This document shows, one piece after another, positions 35,070 to 44,381 of a DNA stretch of 64,000 bases. Source of the stretch: Planctomycetota bacterium (GTDB taxonomy: Bacteria; Planctomycetota; Planctomycetia; Pirellulales; UBA1268); the NCBI GenBank assembly GCA_003669605.1, contig QWOP01000031.1:19181-83180 (forward strand). Reading direction: 5' to 3'. The notes under the pieces were generated by a model. The model did no database searches. It had not been told where the DNA came from and was given only the letters and a program-made list of their open reading frames with translations. The position numbers and the translations under genes are program-made. Position 1 is the first letter of the stretch; each line of letters begins with the position of its first letter.

Positions 35070-35474
35070 GCCCGTCCGCAGCCCGACAAGAGGGGTGTGG
35101 CTGGGGTTGCCTCAAACGCCTGGGTGATCTGCGGTAGATGGGGCGTCTATGCCGAAACAGCAAATCCGGCCGCCTGCGCAGACAGCCCATACCACCTCAG
35201 GCTGCCGACCTGCGCAGCCATGCTGGTTTGCGCGGTCTCACAAGATGCGTGGACTGCTCTCAAACGGCGGGAGATCGGCTCCACAGCGACATTTCCTATC
35301 CGGAAGCAAGGGGGGCGCGGGGGGAGGCTGTTGACGCTCACGCGATCCCAGTGCCGACAACTCCCTTGGGTCTGCACCCCATTCAGCATGAAGCCGAATG
35401 GAACAGCCTCCGTCCGCGTCATTGTTTGACGGCGCTGGCGGCGGGAATGGACATTGTCGCCAGGGAGGGTTGCG
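35070..35474. other. Intergenic region between divergent genes
   Basis: About 400 bp upstream of both the minus-strand small protein/cvpA pair and the plus-strand membrane protein gene. Open frames exist on both strands, but none has a start site, codon pattern or motif I find convincing. It probably holds the two promoters, which I could not identify. Confidence 0.4.
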
Positions 35475-36203
35475 GTGCCCGGCTTCCGCGTGCACATCAC
35501 CGGATCGACCGCTGTCGGGGCGGGCTACGCCGCCGCGGCTTGGTCCGTCGGTGGCATGCCCCCCTCGACTTGTGCCCTCGCCGGCGGCCTCTGCGCCGTG
35601 GCTGGGATGCTCCCTGACCTCGACAGCGGTCCGGGGGTCCCCCTCCGCGAGAGCGTGGCCTTCGCTGCGGCGGTGGTGCCGATGCTGATGATCCACCGCT
35701 TCGAGCAGGCGGGGATGACTCTGGAATCGATGATTCTCGCCGGTGCAGCGATCTATTTGGCGATCCGCTTCGGCCTCTCTTGGGTTCTTACCAAGCACGC
35801 CACCCACCGCGGCATGTACCACAGCCTTCCGGCAGCAGCGGTCGTCGGCCAGATCGCCTTTCTGGCCTTCGGTGCCGAGGATCCGCTCCGTCGCTACTTC
35901 ATTGCCAGTGCTGTGGTTCTGGGGTACTTGACCCACCTCGTTCTCGACGAGATCTGGAGCGTGAAACTTGGGCAGTTTGGCCCGAAGTTCAAGACGTCGT
36001 TTGGCACGGCCTTCAAGTTTTATGGTGGCGAGGCTTGGTCGAACCTGCTGACCTATGTCCTGGTGATCGCATTGGGGGTGTTGGCAGCCGGCGACGCAGC
36101 CTGGAGCGAACGGACGCTGCACATGCGGCAACACACCCGACAGCAGATGGAACAGGCGGCCCGATCGATGCAGGCCCCGGCGCCGTGGAATTACCGCCGC
36201 TGA
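35475..36203 (+). CDS. DUF457/YdjM-type membrane-bound metal-dependent hydrolase
   Basis: A 242-aa membrane protein of the YdjM/LexA-regulated family. Family features: an N-terminal HITGSTAVGAGYAAA, PDLDSG, THRGMYHSL and YLTHLVLDEIW, giving the conserved His and Asp residues thought to bind metal. GTG 35475 is preferred because GGGAGGG lies 5 bp upstream; an ATG at 35454 is in frame but lacks this. Substrate unknown. A ZIP-type transporter gene follows 46 bp downstream. Confidence 0.8.
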   Translation: MPGFRVHITGSTAVGAGYAAAAWSVGGMPPSTCALAGGLCAVAGMLPDLDSGPGVPLRESVAFAAAVVPMLMIHRFEQAGMTLESMILAGAAIYLAIRFGLSWVLTKHATHRGMYHSLPAAAVVGQIAFLAFGAEDPLRRYFIASAVVLGYLTHLVLDEIWSVKLGQFGPKFKTSFGTAFKFYGGEAWSNLLTYVLVIALGVLAAGDAAWSERTLHMRQHTRQQMEQAARSMQAPAPWNYRR

Positions 36204-36249
36204 CCGTCCCCCTCGACGGCCCTTGCCGCGGTGACGCCGGGGATGGATC

Positions 36250-37260
36250 ATGGGGGATCCTTCCGCCGCCCACCGCCCCAGGCCCATCATGCCCCTTCCC
36301 CTCCTGGGCGTCGCTGTGAGTTCTTCAGTGGTGCTCGCGGCTGAACTACTGCTGATCGCGGCCGCTGCGTATGCTGGCGGCTCGTCGGTGGCCTTCCTCA
36401 CCCTCGGCCACCGGCGGATGCAGGTGCTCTTGTCGTTCACCGGTGGGATCATGCTGGGGGTGGCTCTCCTCCACCTCCTTCCCCACGCATCTGCAGCATT
36501 CGGCGGTCGGATCGAGGATGTGGTCCCTTGGGTGCTGGGGGGCTTTTTCCTGATGTTCCTCCTCGAGCGTGCTTTCCACGGGCACGCTCACCACGCCGTC
36601 GATCCCACAGCATGTTCTGCGGACTGTCATCCAGAGCATGGGGAAAATGACCATGACCACGCTGCTTCCGACGGGCGACTGGCGGAGGCGGGGCATGGCG
36701 GGGAGGCCGGCCGGTGGGGATGGTGCGGGGCTTTTGCCGGCCTCGCAGTCCACAGCCTTGCCGATGGCGCGGCGCTCGCGGCAGCCGTCGGCGTCAATGG
36801 AAGCGCCAATGGGGGCGGAGGCGGATGGCTGGCGGGCTGTGCCACCTTTCTGGCGATCCTCCTTCACAAGCCCTTCGATGCCGGCGTCATCGCCACGCTG
36901 ATGATCAGGGCGGGATCAACCTCCGCGCAGCGACGGCTTGTGAACCTCGCCTACGCGTTGCTGGTCCCTGCGGGGGCGGTCGTCTTCCTGGTCAGCCTCC
37001 GGGGCGTGGGGGACGGCCGCAGCCTCGTTCTCGGCGCGGTGCTGGCCATGGCGGCCGGGGCCTTCCTCTGCATCGCCGCAGCCGACCTCCTGCCGGAGGT
37101 GGAGTTTCACAGCCACGATCGGGTCCTGCTGTCGGCATCGCTGGCCCTGGGGATTCTCGTGGCCTGGGGGATCACCGTGCTGGAAGGAGCCAAGGCGGCC
37201 GATGCCCGTGCCGTCAGGGTGCACGCCGCCGCCGATCACGATCCCGCTGCTGCCCGCTGA
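36250..37260 (+). CDS. ZIP family metal transporter
   Basis: A 336-aa divalent-metal transporter of the inner membrane with about eight helices. The long loop between helices 3 and 4 is His-rich (HGHAHHAVDP, then HPEHGENDHDH), as usual in ZIPs. The TM4 and TM5 metal-site motifs are HSLADGAALA and HKPFDAGV. ATG 36250 is used; ATG 36289 would remove a short hydrophilic leader and is possible. The last 25 bp overlap the convergent gene on the other strand. Confidence 0.85.
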   Translation: MGDPSAAHRPRPIMPLPLLGVAVSSSVVLAAELLLIAAAAYAGGSSVAFLTLGHRRMQVLLSFTGGIMLGVALLHLLPHASAAFGGRIEDVVPWVLGGFFLMFLLERAFHGHAHHAVDPTACSADCHPEHGENDHDHAASDGRLAEAGHGGEAGRWGWCGAFAGLAVHSLADGAALAAAVGVNGSANGGGGGWLAGCATFLAILLHKPFDAGVIATLMIRAGSTSAQRRLVNLAYALLVPAGAVVFLVSLRGVGDGRSLVLGAVLAMAAGAFLCIAAADLLPEVEFHSHDRVLLSASLALGILVAWGITVLEGAKAADARAVRVHAAADHDPAAAR

Positions 37261-37841
37261 TCGCCCGCTGGCCCTGATCGCTGCCCGCCAGTGGTATCGA
37301 TGTCGAGGCCCCGGGCATCGCGAATAGCCCTCACCTCCCGCAAGACCTCCTCGATGAGGGCCTGCTGGCGGCGGAGGGGGGGGAGCTGGGACTGGAAGCA
37401 CCAGGTGATCGCCGCCGCCAGGGCCAACGACCCAACAAGGTGGGGAGTCACCCAATTCTGTGAACCGGGGCGGCCCGCCGCCGGGTCTGCGGCCCCTCCC
37501 AGAGCAACGATCGACACCACCGCCAGCATCCCCAACAGGGCGTACGGAAAGGCCGACCGCTTGATCGCCCGGGCCCGGTCGGTGAGGGCCGGCGACAGCC
37601 TGTACGTCTCCACCACCTCCCGGCACCACCTCCCGGTACCGATGAAGTAGGTGACGGCAAGGCTATTGACCAGCACGACCATCAAGGCCGCAAAGATACC
37701 GGAGAGCCGGTGGACAGTCCCCCAGCGGAGCACCGCCTGATCGGTTTGGCCGTGGAGATCGCCCAGCCACAGGCCGAGGCCGGCGGTGGCGAGCATCAGG
37801 GCCACCGCGAACGTGGCGACCCGGGAGAAGACGCGTTCCAT
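37236..37841 (-). CDS. Hypothetical membrane protein
   Basis: A 201-aa protein with four likely helices (VATFAVALMLATAGLGLWLG; LSGIFAALMVVLVNSLAVTY; YALLGMLAVVSIVALGG; LVGSLALAAAITWCF) and a helical C-terminal tail (LRRQQALIEEVLREVRAIRD). No family recognised. ATG 37841 is taken since the first helix starts at about residue 8; AGGAG lies about 11 bp before it. A longer frame to 37928 is possible. It overlaps the ZIP gene tail-to-tail by 25 bp. Confidence 0.65.
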   Translation of the reverse strand: MERVFSRVATFAVALMLATAGLGLWLGDLHGQTDQAVLRWGTVHRLSGIFAALMVVLVNSLAVTYFIGTGRWCREVVETYRLSPALTDRARAIKRSAFPYALLGMLAVVSIVALGGAADPAAGRPGSQNWVTPHLVGSLALAAAITWCFQSQLPPLRRQQALIEEVLREVRAIRDARGLDIDTTGGQRSGPAGDQRAAAGS

Positions 37842-37965
37842 CGAGTGACTGGCTCCTGCCTGAGGAAAGGCCACCGCCGGATGCGGTGAGCGTGGCATGA
37901 CTATAGGCTGATGGGGTGTGCCGCGCAAGCACAGCCACAGCGAGGATCATTCCCGGACAAGCCCC

Positions 37966-39075
37966 ATGCAGACACTTACCCACCCATCCGCGGCGTTGCC
38001 GGCCCTGTTCGTCACCTGCGGCGATCCCGCCGGGATCGGTCCCGAGGTGGTGCTCCAGTCTTGGGTGATGACGCCGGCGCACCGCAGCGCCCGGCTGCGG
38101 GTGGTGGCGCCGGCGGGCTTGTTGCGGGGCGTGCTGGCAACGATCCCCGGGCTCCCCAGGGTGTCGGTGGAAGCGGTAACTGCGGCCGATCAACGCCCAT
38201 CGGACCCTGGGACGGTGTTGGCGATCGATCCCGGTGGCGATTCTTCCGCAGTCACACAAGAGACGATAGTCACACCAGGAACGATCTCCGCTGCCGGCGG
38301 ACGGGCGGCGATGACGGCACTGGAAACCGCCTGGGGGTTGGTGCGGGGGGCACAGGCTGGTGCCGCAGCGCTGGTCACCGGTCCTCTCAACAAGGCTGCC
38401 ATCCACGCCGCCGGGTACGGCGTCCCCGGACACACCGAATGGCTGGCGCGGGCCTGCGGCCTCCCCGACCATGACGCCTCGATGATGCTCTGGCTCCCTG
38501 CCGAGGATCCTCAAGACCGCCACGACGGTGGCCGCGGGCTGGGAGTGGTGCACGTCACGCTGCACCAATCGCTGGCCACGGCCGTCGCGAAGGTATCAGT
38601 GGCCGGTATCGTTGCCGCCGGCCGCCGGCTCGATCCGTTGCTCGCGGCGCTCCTCGGCCGTCGGCCGCGGATCGCCGTCGCGGCCCTCAATCCGCATGGT
38701 GGCGAAGGAGGGCTGTTTGGTGACGAGGAGTGGAACGTGATCAGCCCCGCAGTGGCAGAACTCGTGGCTGCGGGGATCGATGCCAGCGGTCCGTTCCCCG
38801 CCGACACGCTCTTCCTCCGGGCCGCCAGGGGAGCCTTCGATGGCGTAGTGGCCATGTATCACGACCAAGGGCACATTCCGGTGAAATTGCTGGGCATGCA
38901 CCGGGCCGTCAATATCACCCTCGGGCTGCCGCTGGTGCGGACGAGCGTGGCTCACGGCACCGCATTCGACATCGTCGGCTGCGGACGAGCCGATCCGGCA
39001 AGCATGCTGGCCGCCATCGATGCCGCGGTGCGATTGCTGGGGGCGGGGTGGCGCGGCGATCGCTGCGCTTCGTGA
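37966..39075 (+). CDS. pdxA: 4-hydroxythreonine-4-phosphate dehydrogenase PdxA
   Basis: NAD-dependent oxidation step of the DXP-dependent pyridoxal phosphate pathway. A 369-aa protein with CGDPAGIGPEVVL, metal-binding His residues in GVPGHTEWLA and YHDQGHIPVKLLG, NPHGGEGGLFGDEE and the C-terminal TSVAHGTAFDI. ATG 37966 gives a normal N-terminus. It is divergent from the small membrane protein gene. Confidence 0.95.
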   Translation: MQTLTHPSAALPALFVTCGDPAGIGPEVVLQSWVMTPAHRSARLRVVAPAGLLRGVLATIPGLPRVSVEAVTAADQRPSDPGTVLAIDPGGDSSAVTQETIVTPGTISAAGGRAAMTALETAWGLVRGAQAGAAALVTGPLNKAAIHAAGYGVPGHTEWLARACGLPDHDASMMLWLPAEDPQDRHDGGRGLGVVHVTLHQSLATAVAKVSVAGIVAAGRRLDPLLAALLGRRPRIAVAALNPHGGEGGLFGDEEWNVISPAVAELVAAGIDASGPFPADTLFLRAARGAFDGVVAMYHDQGHIPVKLLGMHRAVNITLGLPLVRTSVAHGTAFDIVGCGRADPASMLAAIDAAVRLLGAGWRGDRCAS

Positions 39076-39100
39076 ATGGGACAGCAAACACTGCCCCCGG

Positions 39101-40261
39101 TCACTGCCGCATCGGATGGACGTTGGGAACGTAGGTCTCGGTGATATCGGCAAGCCCCTCGGTGGCTGGCTTGTACACAAACACCGAGACATCGATCGGG
39201 TCACCGATCCGCACATCGTAAAACTCGAGCAAGCCCACAACCTGTGTCGGCTGGGGGGGCACAGGCCGGCGACCGGGAATTGCCAGCCACTCGATCCGGC
39301 AGGGGAACAATTCCCGCTTGCTGATCGCCAACCGCACACTCCAAGGCATCCCTTCGGGGATGTCCTGGGGCCCCACTCCCTGCTCACTCTTAATCGCCTC
39401 GGCCTGATCCTTGAGCAGCCACGCCAACGCATCGAGATTCCAGGTCCCCTCGATACTCCATATCGGCACGTCATCGATCATCGCCGAGGTGATGGAGACG
39501 AAGCGGAAGTACTGCCGCAGCAGCGCCAAGTCGCGTTGCACGCCCCCCAGATAGGCGGATTGGTCCTTGCGGTGCCCGATCCCCAGTAATTCCAGGCGCT
39601 CACGGACACGGCGGACATCGATCCGTTCCACGTGTGGAGGATGCGGCCCCAGGCGACGGTAGTTCCAGGCAAACAGACCATCGCAAATGTCCAAGACCTC
39701 GAACTCCTCGGTTTTGGCGCTGAGCCGGTATTCGTAGCGGTAGCGTTGATCTTCAGCGACACCAGACTGAATGTAGCGCCCAGTTCCCTTGAGAACGGTG
39801 TCACCAACCCGTACCAATTGACGGACGCGGGCCGAGAGCGCCGGGGTCCGGGTGAGGCCGCCAAACGCCGCCGCCACCACCCGCTCCGCCCTCCCCGCTT
39901 GATCGATTGCCGACTCCTCGGGCCCGGGAGCGGCCGCAACGCTTGCGACAGGCGAGACTGCTGCGGCGGTGACCGCGGTCGAAGCATCGATCACGTCCGG
40001 AGTCGCCGGCAAGTCGGCCGTGGCCGCCCGTTGGTAGACGCTGCCGCCGGTTGCCGGGGCCCCGTCCGCCGGAAGCGGGGCATCGACCAGCCCCCTGGCC
40101 GGCCCCGCAAACAACCACACGCACAGCCACGCTCCGACCATCGCCAGGGTGATGCCGCGTGGGCGCAGGGGCTGAGGGCACAACGCCCTCGGGGACGGTC
40201 GCCGGCGGAGCCGACGCAATCCGGGGAGTCTGCGGGGGAGGGTGTCCGGTACGGTCGTCAC
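39101..40261 (-). CDS. Exported planctomycete protein of unknown function
   Basis: A 386-aa protein. An arginine-rich N-terminus precedes a hydrophobic segment (ITLAMVGAWLCVWLFAGPARG), suggesting export. An Ala-rich linker is followed by a beta-rich domain of about 250 residues with YRYEYRLSAKTEEFEVLDI and WSIEGTWNLDALAWLLKD, reminiscent of LolA-like lipid-binding folds, but no motif proves this. GTG 40261 is a guess; the open frame extends to 40459. It converges with pdxA and is divergent from the lipoprotein gene at 40492. Confidence 0.6.
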   Translation of the reverse strand: MTTVPDTLPRRLPGLRRLRRRPSPRALCPQPLRPRGITLAMVGAWLCVWLFAGPARGLVDAPLPADGAPATGGSVYQRAATADLPATPDVIDASTAVTAAAVSPVASVAAAPGPEESAIDQAGRAERVVAAAFGGLTRTPALSARVRQLVRVGDTVLKGTGRYIQSGVAEDQRYRYEYRLSAKTEEFEVLDICDGLFAWNYRRLGPHPPHVERIDVRRVRERLELLGIGHRKDQSAYLGGVQRDLALLRQYFRFVSITSAMIDDVPIWSIEGTWNLDALAWLLKDQAEAIKSEQGVGPQDIPEGMPWSVRLAISKRELFPCRIEWLAIPGRRPVPPQPTQVVGLLEFYDVRIGDPIDVSVFVYKPATEGLADITETYVPNVHPMRQ

Positions 40262-40491
40262 GAGTTTGAGGGTTTTACCAAAGAAATGATCGGTTTCTGG
40301 ACGAACTTGTTGGGGCGGGTGATGGCGTCCGGTCGCGGGTCTTACGGCATCTGCCGTGGGACACGAGTGTACGGAGGCCCACCCGGCGGGCCCAAGGTGG
40401 ATTCCCACCTCCGGTGCTCGCAGAGGCATGGCAGACGAATTTTGTTCGAGCAGGCACACGCGACCCGATCGCAGGCTTTGGAGGTGATCCG

Positions 40492-41760
40492 ATGGTGAAA
40501 CGACATCTACAGGGCTTCGTCGGCTTGTCGCTGGCAGCCTCCTTGACCGGCTGCCATATCCCGGCGAATTCGCCCTTCACGGGGCTGGCACAGATCCGGC
40601 CGGTCGCCACTCCGCACACCAACGTGGCCCCACCGGCTGCGATGCTCCAGCACCCCGGGCCGGGTGTCGAAGGCCCCGGGCCGGGAGTCATCTCCCCGGT
40701 GGGCTACGAAGAAATGCTGGCCGCCAACGGCGTCGATGCCGGAGGGATGGGGGGCCCCGGAGGGATGGGCGGGCCCGGGTACGGAATGAATGCCCCGGTC
40801 TCGCAGATCGGCTTCATCGGGCCCGACGGCATGCAGATCCACTGGGACGTCACGGAATTCGGCGGTTTCGACTCCGAGCCGTTGATCACGCCAGGCCGCT
40901 ACGACTTCGTGCAGGGGGCGATCTACCGGCTGAAGCTCACCGACATCCCCGGACAGGAGGGGCTGGAACTCTATCCAACGCTGGAAGTGGCACCGGTCAC
41001 TCCGCGGACCGATGCCTTCCTGGCGCACAATGCCATTCCCTTCCAACTCACGGATGAGGATCTCGACCAGGTGACCAGCGGCAACTTCGTCACCAAGGTG
41101 GTCTACCTCCCCGATCCGGAATACCAGGAACTGGCCGTCGCCGGAGTCGAGACCTTGGTGAGCACACGGCTCGATCCCGGCTGCGATCCGGTCGTCGAGG
41201 CGGACCGTCGCGGTTCGATCATGGCGATCATCCGCATCGGCAACAAGGATCTGGAGTCTCCCGGTAGGGGAGGCGCTGGGGCTCTGGCCGGCAATGGTGG
41301 AGCGGGTGGCGCTGGGGGGCCAGGAGGTTCGGCGGCCTGTCCGATGCCGTTGGGCGTGCCTTGCGGTGGTGATCCATCGCAACTTCCGCCGGCGTTCCTG
41401 GCTGGGATGACAGCTCCCGTGTATGGCATGCCAATCACCGGCACGCCGATCGGACTGCCAGGCCCGGCCCACATCCCACTGGGGGTCCCCGCTGGTCTGC
41501 GACGGCACACGATCACCAATCACACCAAGATGCATATCCCGGCCCCGACGAGCGAACTCAAGCTCCACGTGCAGCAGTATCCCGGCCTGAGTTACCCCAA
41601 GCCGGCACACCGGGCTTACATCTTGGAACGGTCTGACGTGCCGAACATCCGGCTCCGCCAGCCTGACGAGGACCGGCTGCGGTTCGTCGGCAACGGTGGC
41701 CCAGACCCCGACACCGCGGCTGGTGAGTGCCCGCCGGCCCCAGAGGATTACATCCCCTGA
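40492..41760 (+). CDS. Gly-rich envelope lipoprotein (first gene of the envelope trio)
   Basis: A 422-aa protein with a lipobox (SLAASLTGCHIP), so probably anchored in a membrane. A Gly/Met-rich stretch (about 80-105) leads into a domain of about 150 residues: DGMQIHWDVTEFGGF, YRLKLTDIPGQEGLELYPTL and VTKVVYLPDPEYQ. The same YRL...GLE-YPTL and VVY--DP blocks recur in the next gene, so the two share a domain. The remaining region is Gly/Pro-rich. ATG 40492 is preceded by GGAGGTGATC, one of the best Shine-Dalgarno sites in the window. No named family recognised. Confidence 0.75.
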   Translation: MVKRHLQGFVGLSLAASLTGCHIPANSPFTGLAQIRPVATPHTNVAPPAAMLQHPGPGVEGPGPGVISPVGYEEMLAANGVDAGGMGGPGGMGGPGYGMNAPVSQIGFIGPDGMQIHWDVTEFGGFDSEPLITPGRYDFVQGAIYRLKLTDIPGQEGLELYPTLEVAPVTPRTDAFLAHNAIPFQLTDEDLDQVTSGNFVTKVVYLPDPEYQELAVAGVETLVSTRLDPGCDPVVEADRRGSIMAIIRIGNKDLESPGRGGAGALAGNGGAGGAGGPGGSAACPMPLGVPCGGDPSQLPPAFLAGMTAPVYGMPITGTPIGLPGPAHIPLGVPAGLRRHTITNHTKMHIPAPTSELKLHVQQYPGLSYPKPAHRAYILERSDVPNIRLRQPDEDRLRFVGNGGPDPDTAAGECPPAPEDYIP

Positions 41761-41774
41761 GCGGCCCAGAGTCT

Positions 41775-41809
41775 GATGTGCGGGCCGGTTTCAACACGGC
41801 CCGCACATC
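41775..41809 (+). terminator. Hairpin after the first envelope gene
   Basis: Perfect 13-bp stem GATGTGCGGGCCG / CGGCCCGCACATC with a 9-base loop, 14 bp after the stop. No T-tract follows, so it may be a partial terminator or an mRNA stabiliser that sets different levels for the first and later genes. Confidence 0.6.
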
Positions 41810-41896
41810 CCCTCCGGCTGGGTCTGCGACGGTTGTCTTCCCTGAAGTCTCTTCCCTTGTCTCACCGCACTCTTTCACAGCTTCGACGAACTTCCC

Positions 41897-42637
41897 ATGA
41901 ACACTCACCGCAACACCGGACGCACGGCCGGTACGACAGCGCGGTGGCAGGCTGCCGGGACGCTGTCCCGGGAGGCCGTCCGGACAGGGACCGTGCTGCG
42001 GGTGGTCTGTGGGCTGCTGACAGCCGCCAGTTTCATCCTCCCCATCGCGACGCTCCAGGGCGCCGAGGTCGGGGAGGATGGAACGGCGGGCATTCTTGTC
42101 AGCCCACCCATGCCGGGAGCGATTGGCGCCCACCGACCCCCGCAGGCCGGTCCCTGTCCGGAAGCCTCCCTTGCCGTGGCACTCCAGCCGGTTTCGATCC
42201 GGGGGCCGAAGGGGATGACGGTCTCAGCAGAGACCTTCGAGGGGTGGTCGGCACCGCAAGCCGCCCCGTTCCGCACCGCGCTCTTGGTGGGCGCGACCTA
42301 CCGGCTCCGGATCGGTGGTCTCGGTGGATACGAAGGGCTCGAGGTCTATCCGACGCTCCGCATCCTCGCCCGTCTGGCAACTCCCCCCGGCATGGATCAC
42401 CGCTTCCCGGTGGAGGTTGTGATCGACGAGAACGACCTCGTCATGGCGCTGGATGGTGGGTTCGTGCGGCGGGTGGTCTACATGGACTGCGATCCCGACA
42501 CCGCCGACATCGCTGCGGCGGATTGGTTTGATGTCCGGCCTGGCGATGACGCCTTGGATATCGCCGCCACACTGGGCGCCCCGGTCGCCGAACTGATCCT
42601 TGGCAATCGGCTCCCCACCCCGGGAGTCGTGCCATGA
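41897..42637 (+). CDS. Exported protein sharing a domain with the upstream lipoprotein
   Basis: A 246-aa protein with a hydrophobic export segment (VLRVVCGLLTAASFILPIA, about 33-51). From about residue 100 it parallels the upstream lipoprotein: YRLRIGGLGGYEGLEVYPTL and FVRRVVYMDCDPDTADI. No lipobox is seen. Its stop overlaps the next start by 4 bp (ATGA). No known family; an envelope-structural role is inferred. Confidence 0.7.
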   Translation: MNTHRNTGRTAGTTARWQAAGTLSREAVRTGTVLRVVCGLLTAASFILPIATLQGAEVGEDGTAGILVSPPMPGAIGAHRPPQAGPCPEASLAVALQPVSIRGPKGMTVSAETFEGWSAPQAAPFRTALLVGATYRLRIGGLGGYEGLEVYPTLRILARLATPPGMDHRFPVEVVIDENDLVMALDGGFVRRVVYMDCDPDTADIAAADWFDVRPGDDALDIAATLGAPVAELILGNRLPTPGVVP

Positions 42638-44127
42638 AGCCCGCTGGTGCCGCGCCTCTGATCCGCTGGCTGACGATCGCCGCCGGAGCCGTTCTGTTGG
42701 CATCGTGCCGCTCGATCACGGCGCCGCCGGCTGCGGTGTCGGCGTTCATGGCAACCGCGATTGTGGCCGAGGCAGACTCCATCGACGGCCCGGGAGCAGC
42801 AGCGGATACAAGCCCCAAAACGACGTCAGCCACCACACCCGTTAATAGCCAAACGGCAAGCGCCGTGCGGGACAGCGCGGTCCGGCGTGCCGGCCTCGAA
42901 ATCCCCTCCCCTCCCCTGCCCCGTTTCGCCCCGAGTGGCGCTGTGCTGCCGGTGCCGCTGGGAAGCGGTCCCGCAGTCGTGGCTGTCGGCGGCTGGTCCC
43001 CTGCTGGCGCTGGCCCCGTCCACGCTGGTGGGGCCTCCTGTGGTCCGGCCTGTCGGGGGACTGCCTGCCATGGTCCGGCCTGCCGCCTCCCTGCCAACCG
43101 GCTGGTGGGCCGCGGTGGCGGCTGCCAGGAGGGAGCCTGTCAGGACTCCGCCTGTGGGCCAGTCGGCCTGCCGATCATCCCGCTGCCGGTGGTCGGTCCC
43201 TGCCTGGTGTGCGACGGTGGCGACCACCAAAAGCCCGCGTACCCGCAGGGGCAAAGCGGCATCGGCAACATCACATCCGGTGACACCGTGGCCCGGTACC
43301 GCGCTGCCGGCGGCCCAAAACCAGATTTCGACGAGATGGCCGAGGCGCAGGCCTGCCTCGTGGAGTCGAACTGCACCTGCGTCTATGCTCCTCGTTTTTC
43401 ATCCGTCCGTCAGGTGACACGCCCCTTCGAGAATGCGGTTCTCACCGCTCCCCGCGGCCTGGCGCTCGATACCCTCGCCGAAGCCGAGGCCGTTGGGCAG
43501 GGCGTCTGCGACAAGACGCAGCAGACGCAGTTGGTCGCCGCCCGCCGCGTCCAGCCGGGGCTGTCGGTCGAGGATCGGATTCCGGTACTCGCCGTCGACA
43601 AGGTGGTGCCGCCGCGGCTCAAGGAGGCGTTCGACGGCCCCGCCGCCCGCGTCCTCGATCTCCTCCCCGAGAGAGTTCATAACGTCGATGCGCCTCGGCT
43701 CAAGATGCGGATCGAAGTCCCGTTGGCATGGAGTTGCGTCTCAGCCGCGCAGGTGACCGTCAACGGCGAGGCCGCCGACGTGCTGGCGGTCGACCATGGC
43801 GTAGCCACGCTGCGACTGGAGTCTCCGGGGCGCTGCGAACTGACGCTCAGCAAGCGTGCTGGCAGTGACACCGCCAGGCCGGGTGAGGAACTCGACTTCA
43901 CGATCTTCATGCTCAACTCCGGCGACCGCCCCCTCACCGATGTGGTGCTGGTGGATGCGGTCCCCGGTCGCCTTGAGGTCATCGAAGGGAGCCCGGTGTC
44001 GAACCTTCCTGCCGACATCGCGACAGCCCGCGGAGAGGACGGATCGACGAAACTCTCCTGGAAGTTCAGCGGCACGCTCAAGCCAGGCCAGAGCGGATTT
44101 GTGCGATTCCGCACGATCGTCCACTGA
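42634..44127 (+). CDS. Cys-rich envelope lipoprotein with C-terminal DUF11-like domain
   Basis: A 497-aa protein with a lipobox (AGAVLLASCRS). Residues about 130-175 are Cys/Gly-rich (CGPACRGTACHGPACR and CQEGACQDSACG), which could cross-link. A C-terminal segment of about 110 residues (GEELDFTIFMLNSGDRPLTD...SWKFSGTLKPGQSGFVRFR) matches the DUF11 conserved-repeat pattern of cell-surface proteins. Translationally coupled to the gene before. A hairpin of the dispersed-repeat family follows 20 bp after the stop. Confidence 0.75.
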   Translation: MKPAGAAPLIRWLTIAAGAVLLASCRSITAPPAAVSAFMATAIVAEADSIDGPGAAADTSPKTTSATTPVNSQTASAVRDSAVRRAGLEIPSPPLPRFAPSGAVLPVPLGSGPAVVAVGGWSPAGAGPVHAGGASCGPACRGTACHGPACRLPANRLVGRGGGCQEGACQDSACGPVGLPIIPLPVVGPCLVCDGGDHQKPAYPQGQSGIGNITSGDTVARYRAAGGPKPDFDEMAEAQACLVESNCTCVYAPRFSSVRQVTRPFENAVLTAPRGLALDTLAEAEAVGQGVCDKTQQTQLVAARRVQPGLSVEDRIPVLAVDKVVPPRLKEAFDGPAARVLDLLPERVHNVDAPRLKMRIEVPLAWSCVSAAQVTVNGEAADVLAVDHGVATLRLESPGRCELTLSKRAGSDTARPGEELDFTIFMLNSGDRPLTDVVLVDAVPGRLEVIEGSPVSNLPADIATARGEDGSTKLSWKFSGTLKPGQSGFVRFRTIVH

Positions 44128-44143
44128 TCGGCTGCCGCTATCA

Positions 44144-44178
44144 GCCCGTGGAAAAAGTCATCCCTGACCTTTTTCCAC
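44144..44178 (+). terminator. Hairpin from dispersed-repeat core (copy C)
   Basis: Perfect 10-bp stem GTGGAAAAAG / CTTTTTCCAC (44148-44157 and 44169-44178) with an 11-base loop, 20 bp after the third envelope gene. The first 23 bases from 44144 equal the reverse complement of the distal end of copy A. It may act as a terminator although the T-run lies inside the stem. Confidence 0.65.
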
Positions 44179-44381
44179 CGGCCCAGAGCGCCCCCCCCAG
44201 AGCGCCTCGCTGAGGGCCTCTCTCCCCGGCCCCTCCCCTTCTCTGCCGGGCTTCTCGGCCGTGGCCGATGAATTCCGCCCTCCTGCATTGCCCGGGTCGG
44301 GGCCAGCCCGGTACGATCTCGCGGAAGAAGTTCCGTCCGTTCGCGCCCCTGCTCCCCCGGGAGCATCCCTGGGAGGATTCC

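Noticed and set aside
35147..35500. 117-codon minus-strand frame upstream of the DUF457-type gene
   Set aside because: No Shine-Dalgarno, motif or coupling, and its composition looks like non-coding GC-rich DNA.
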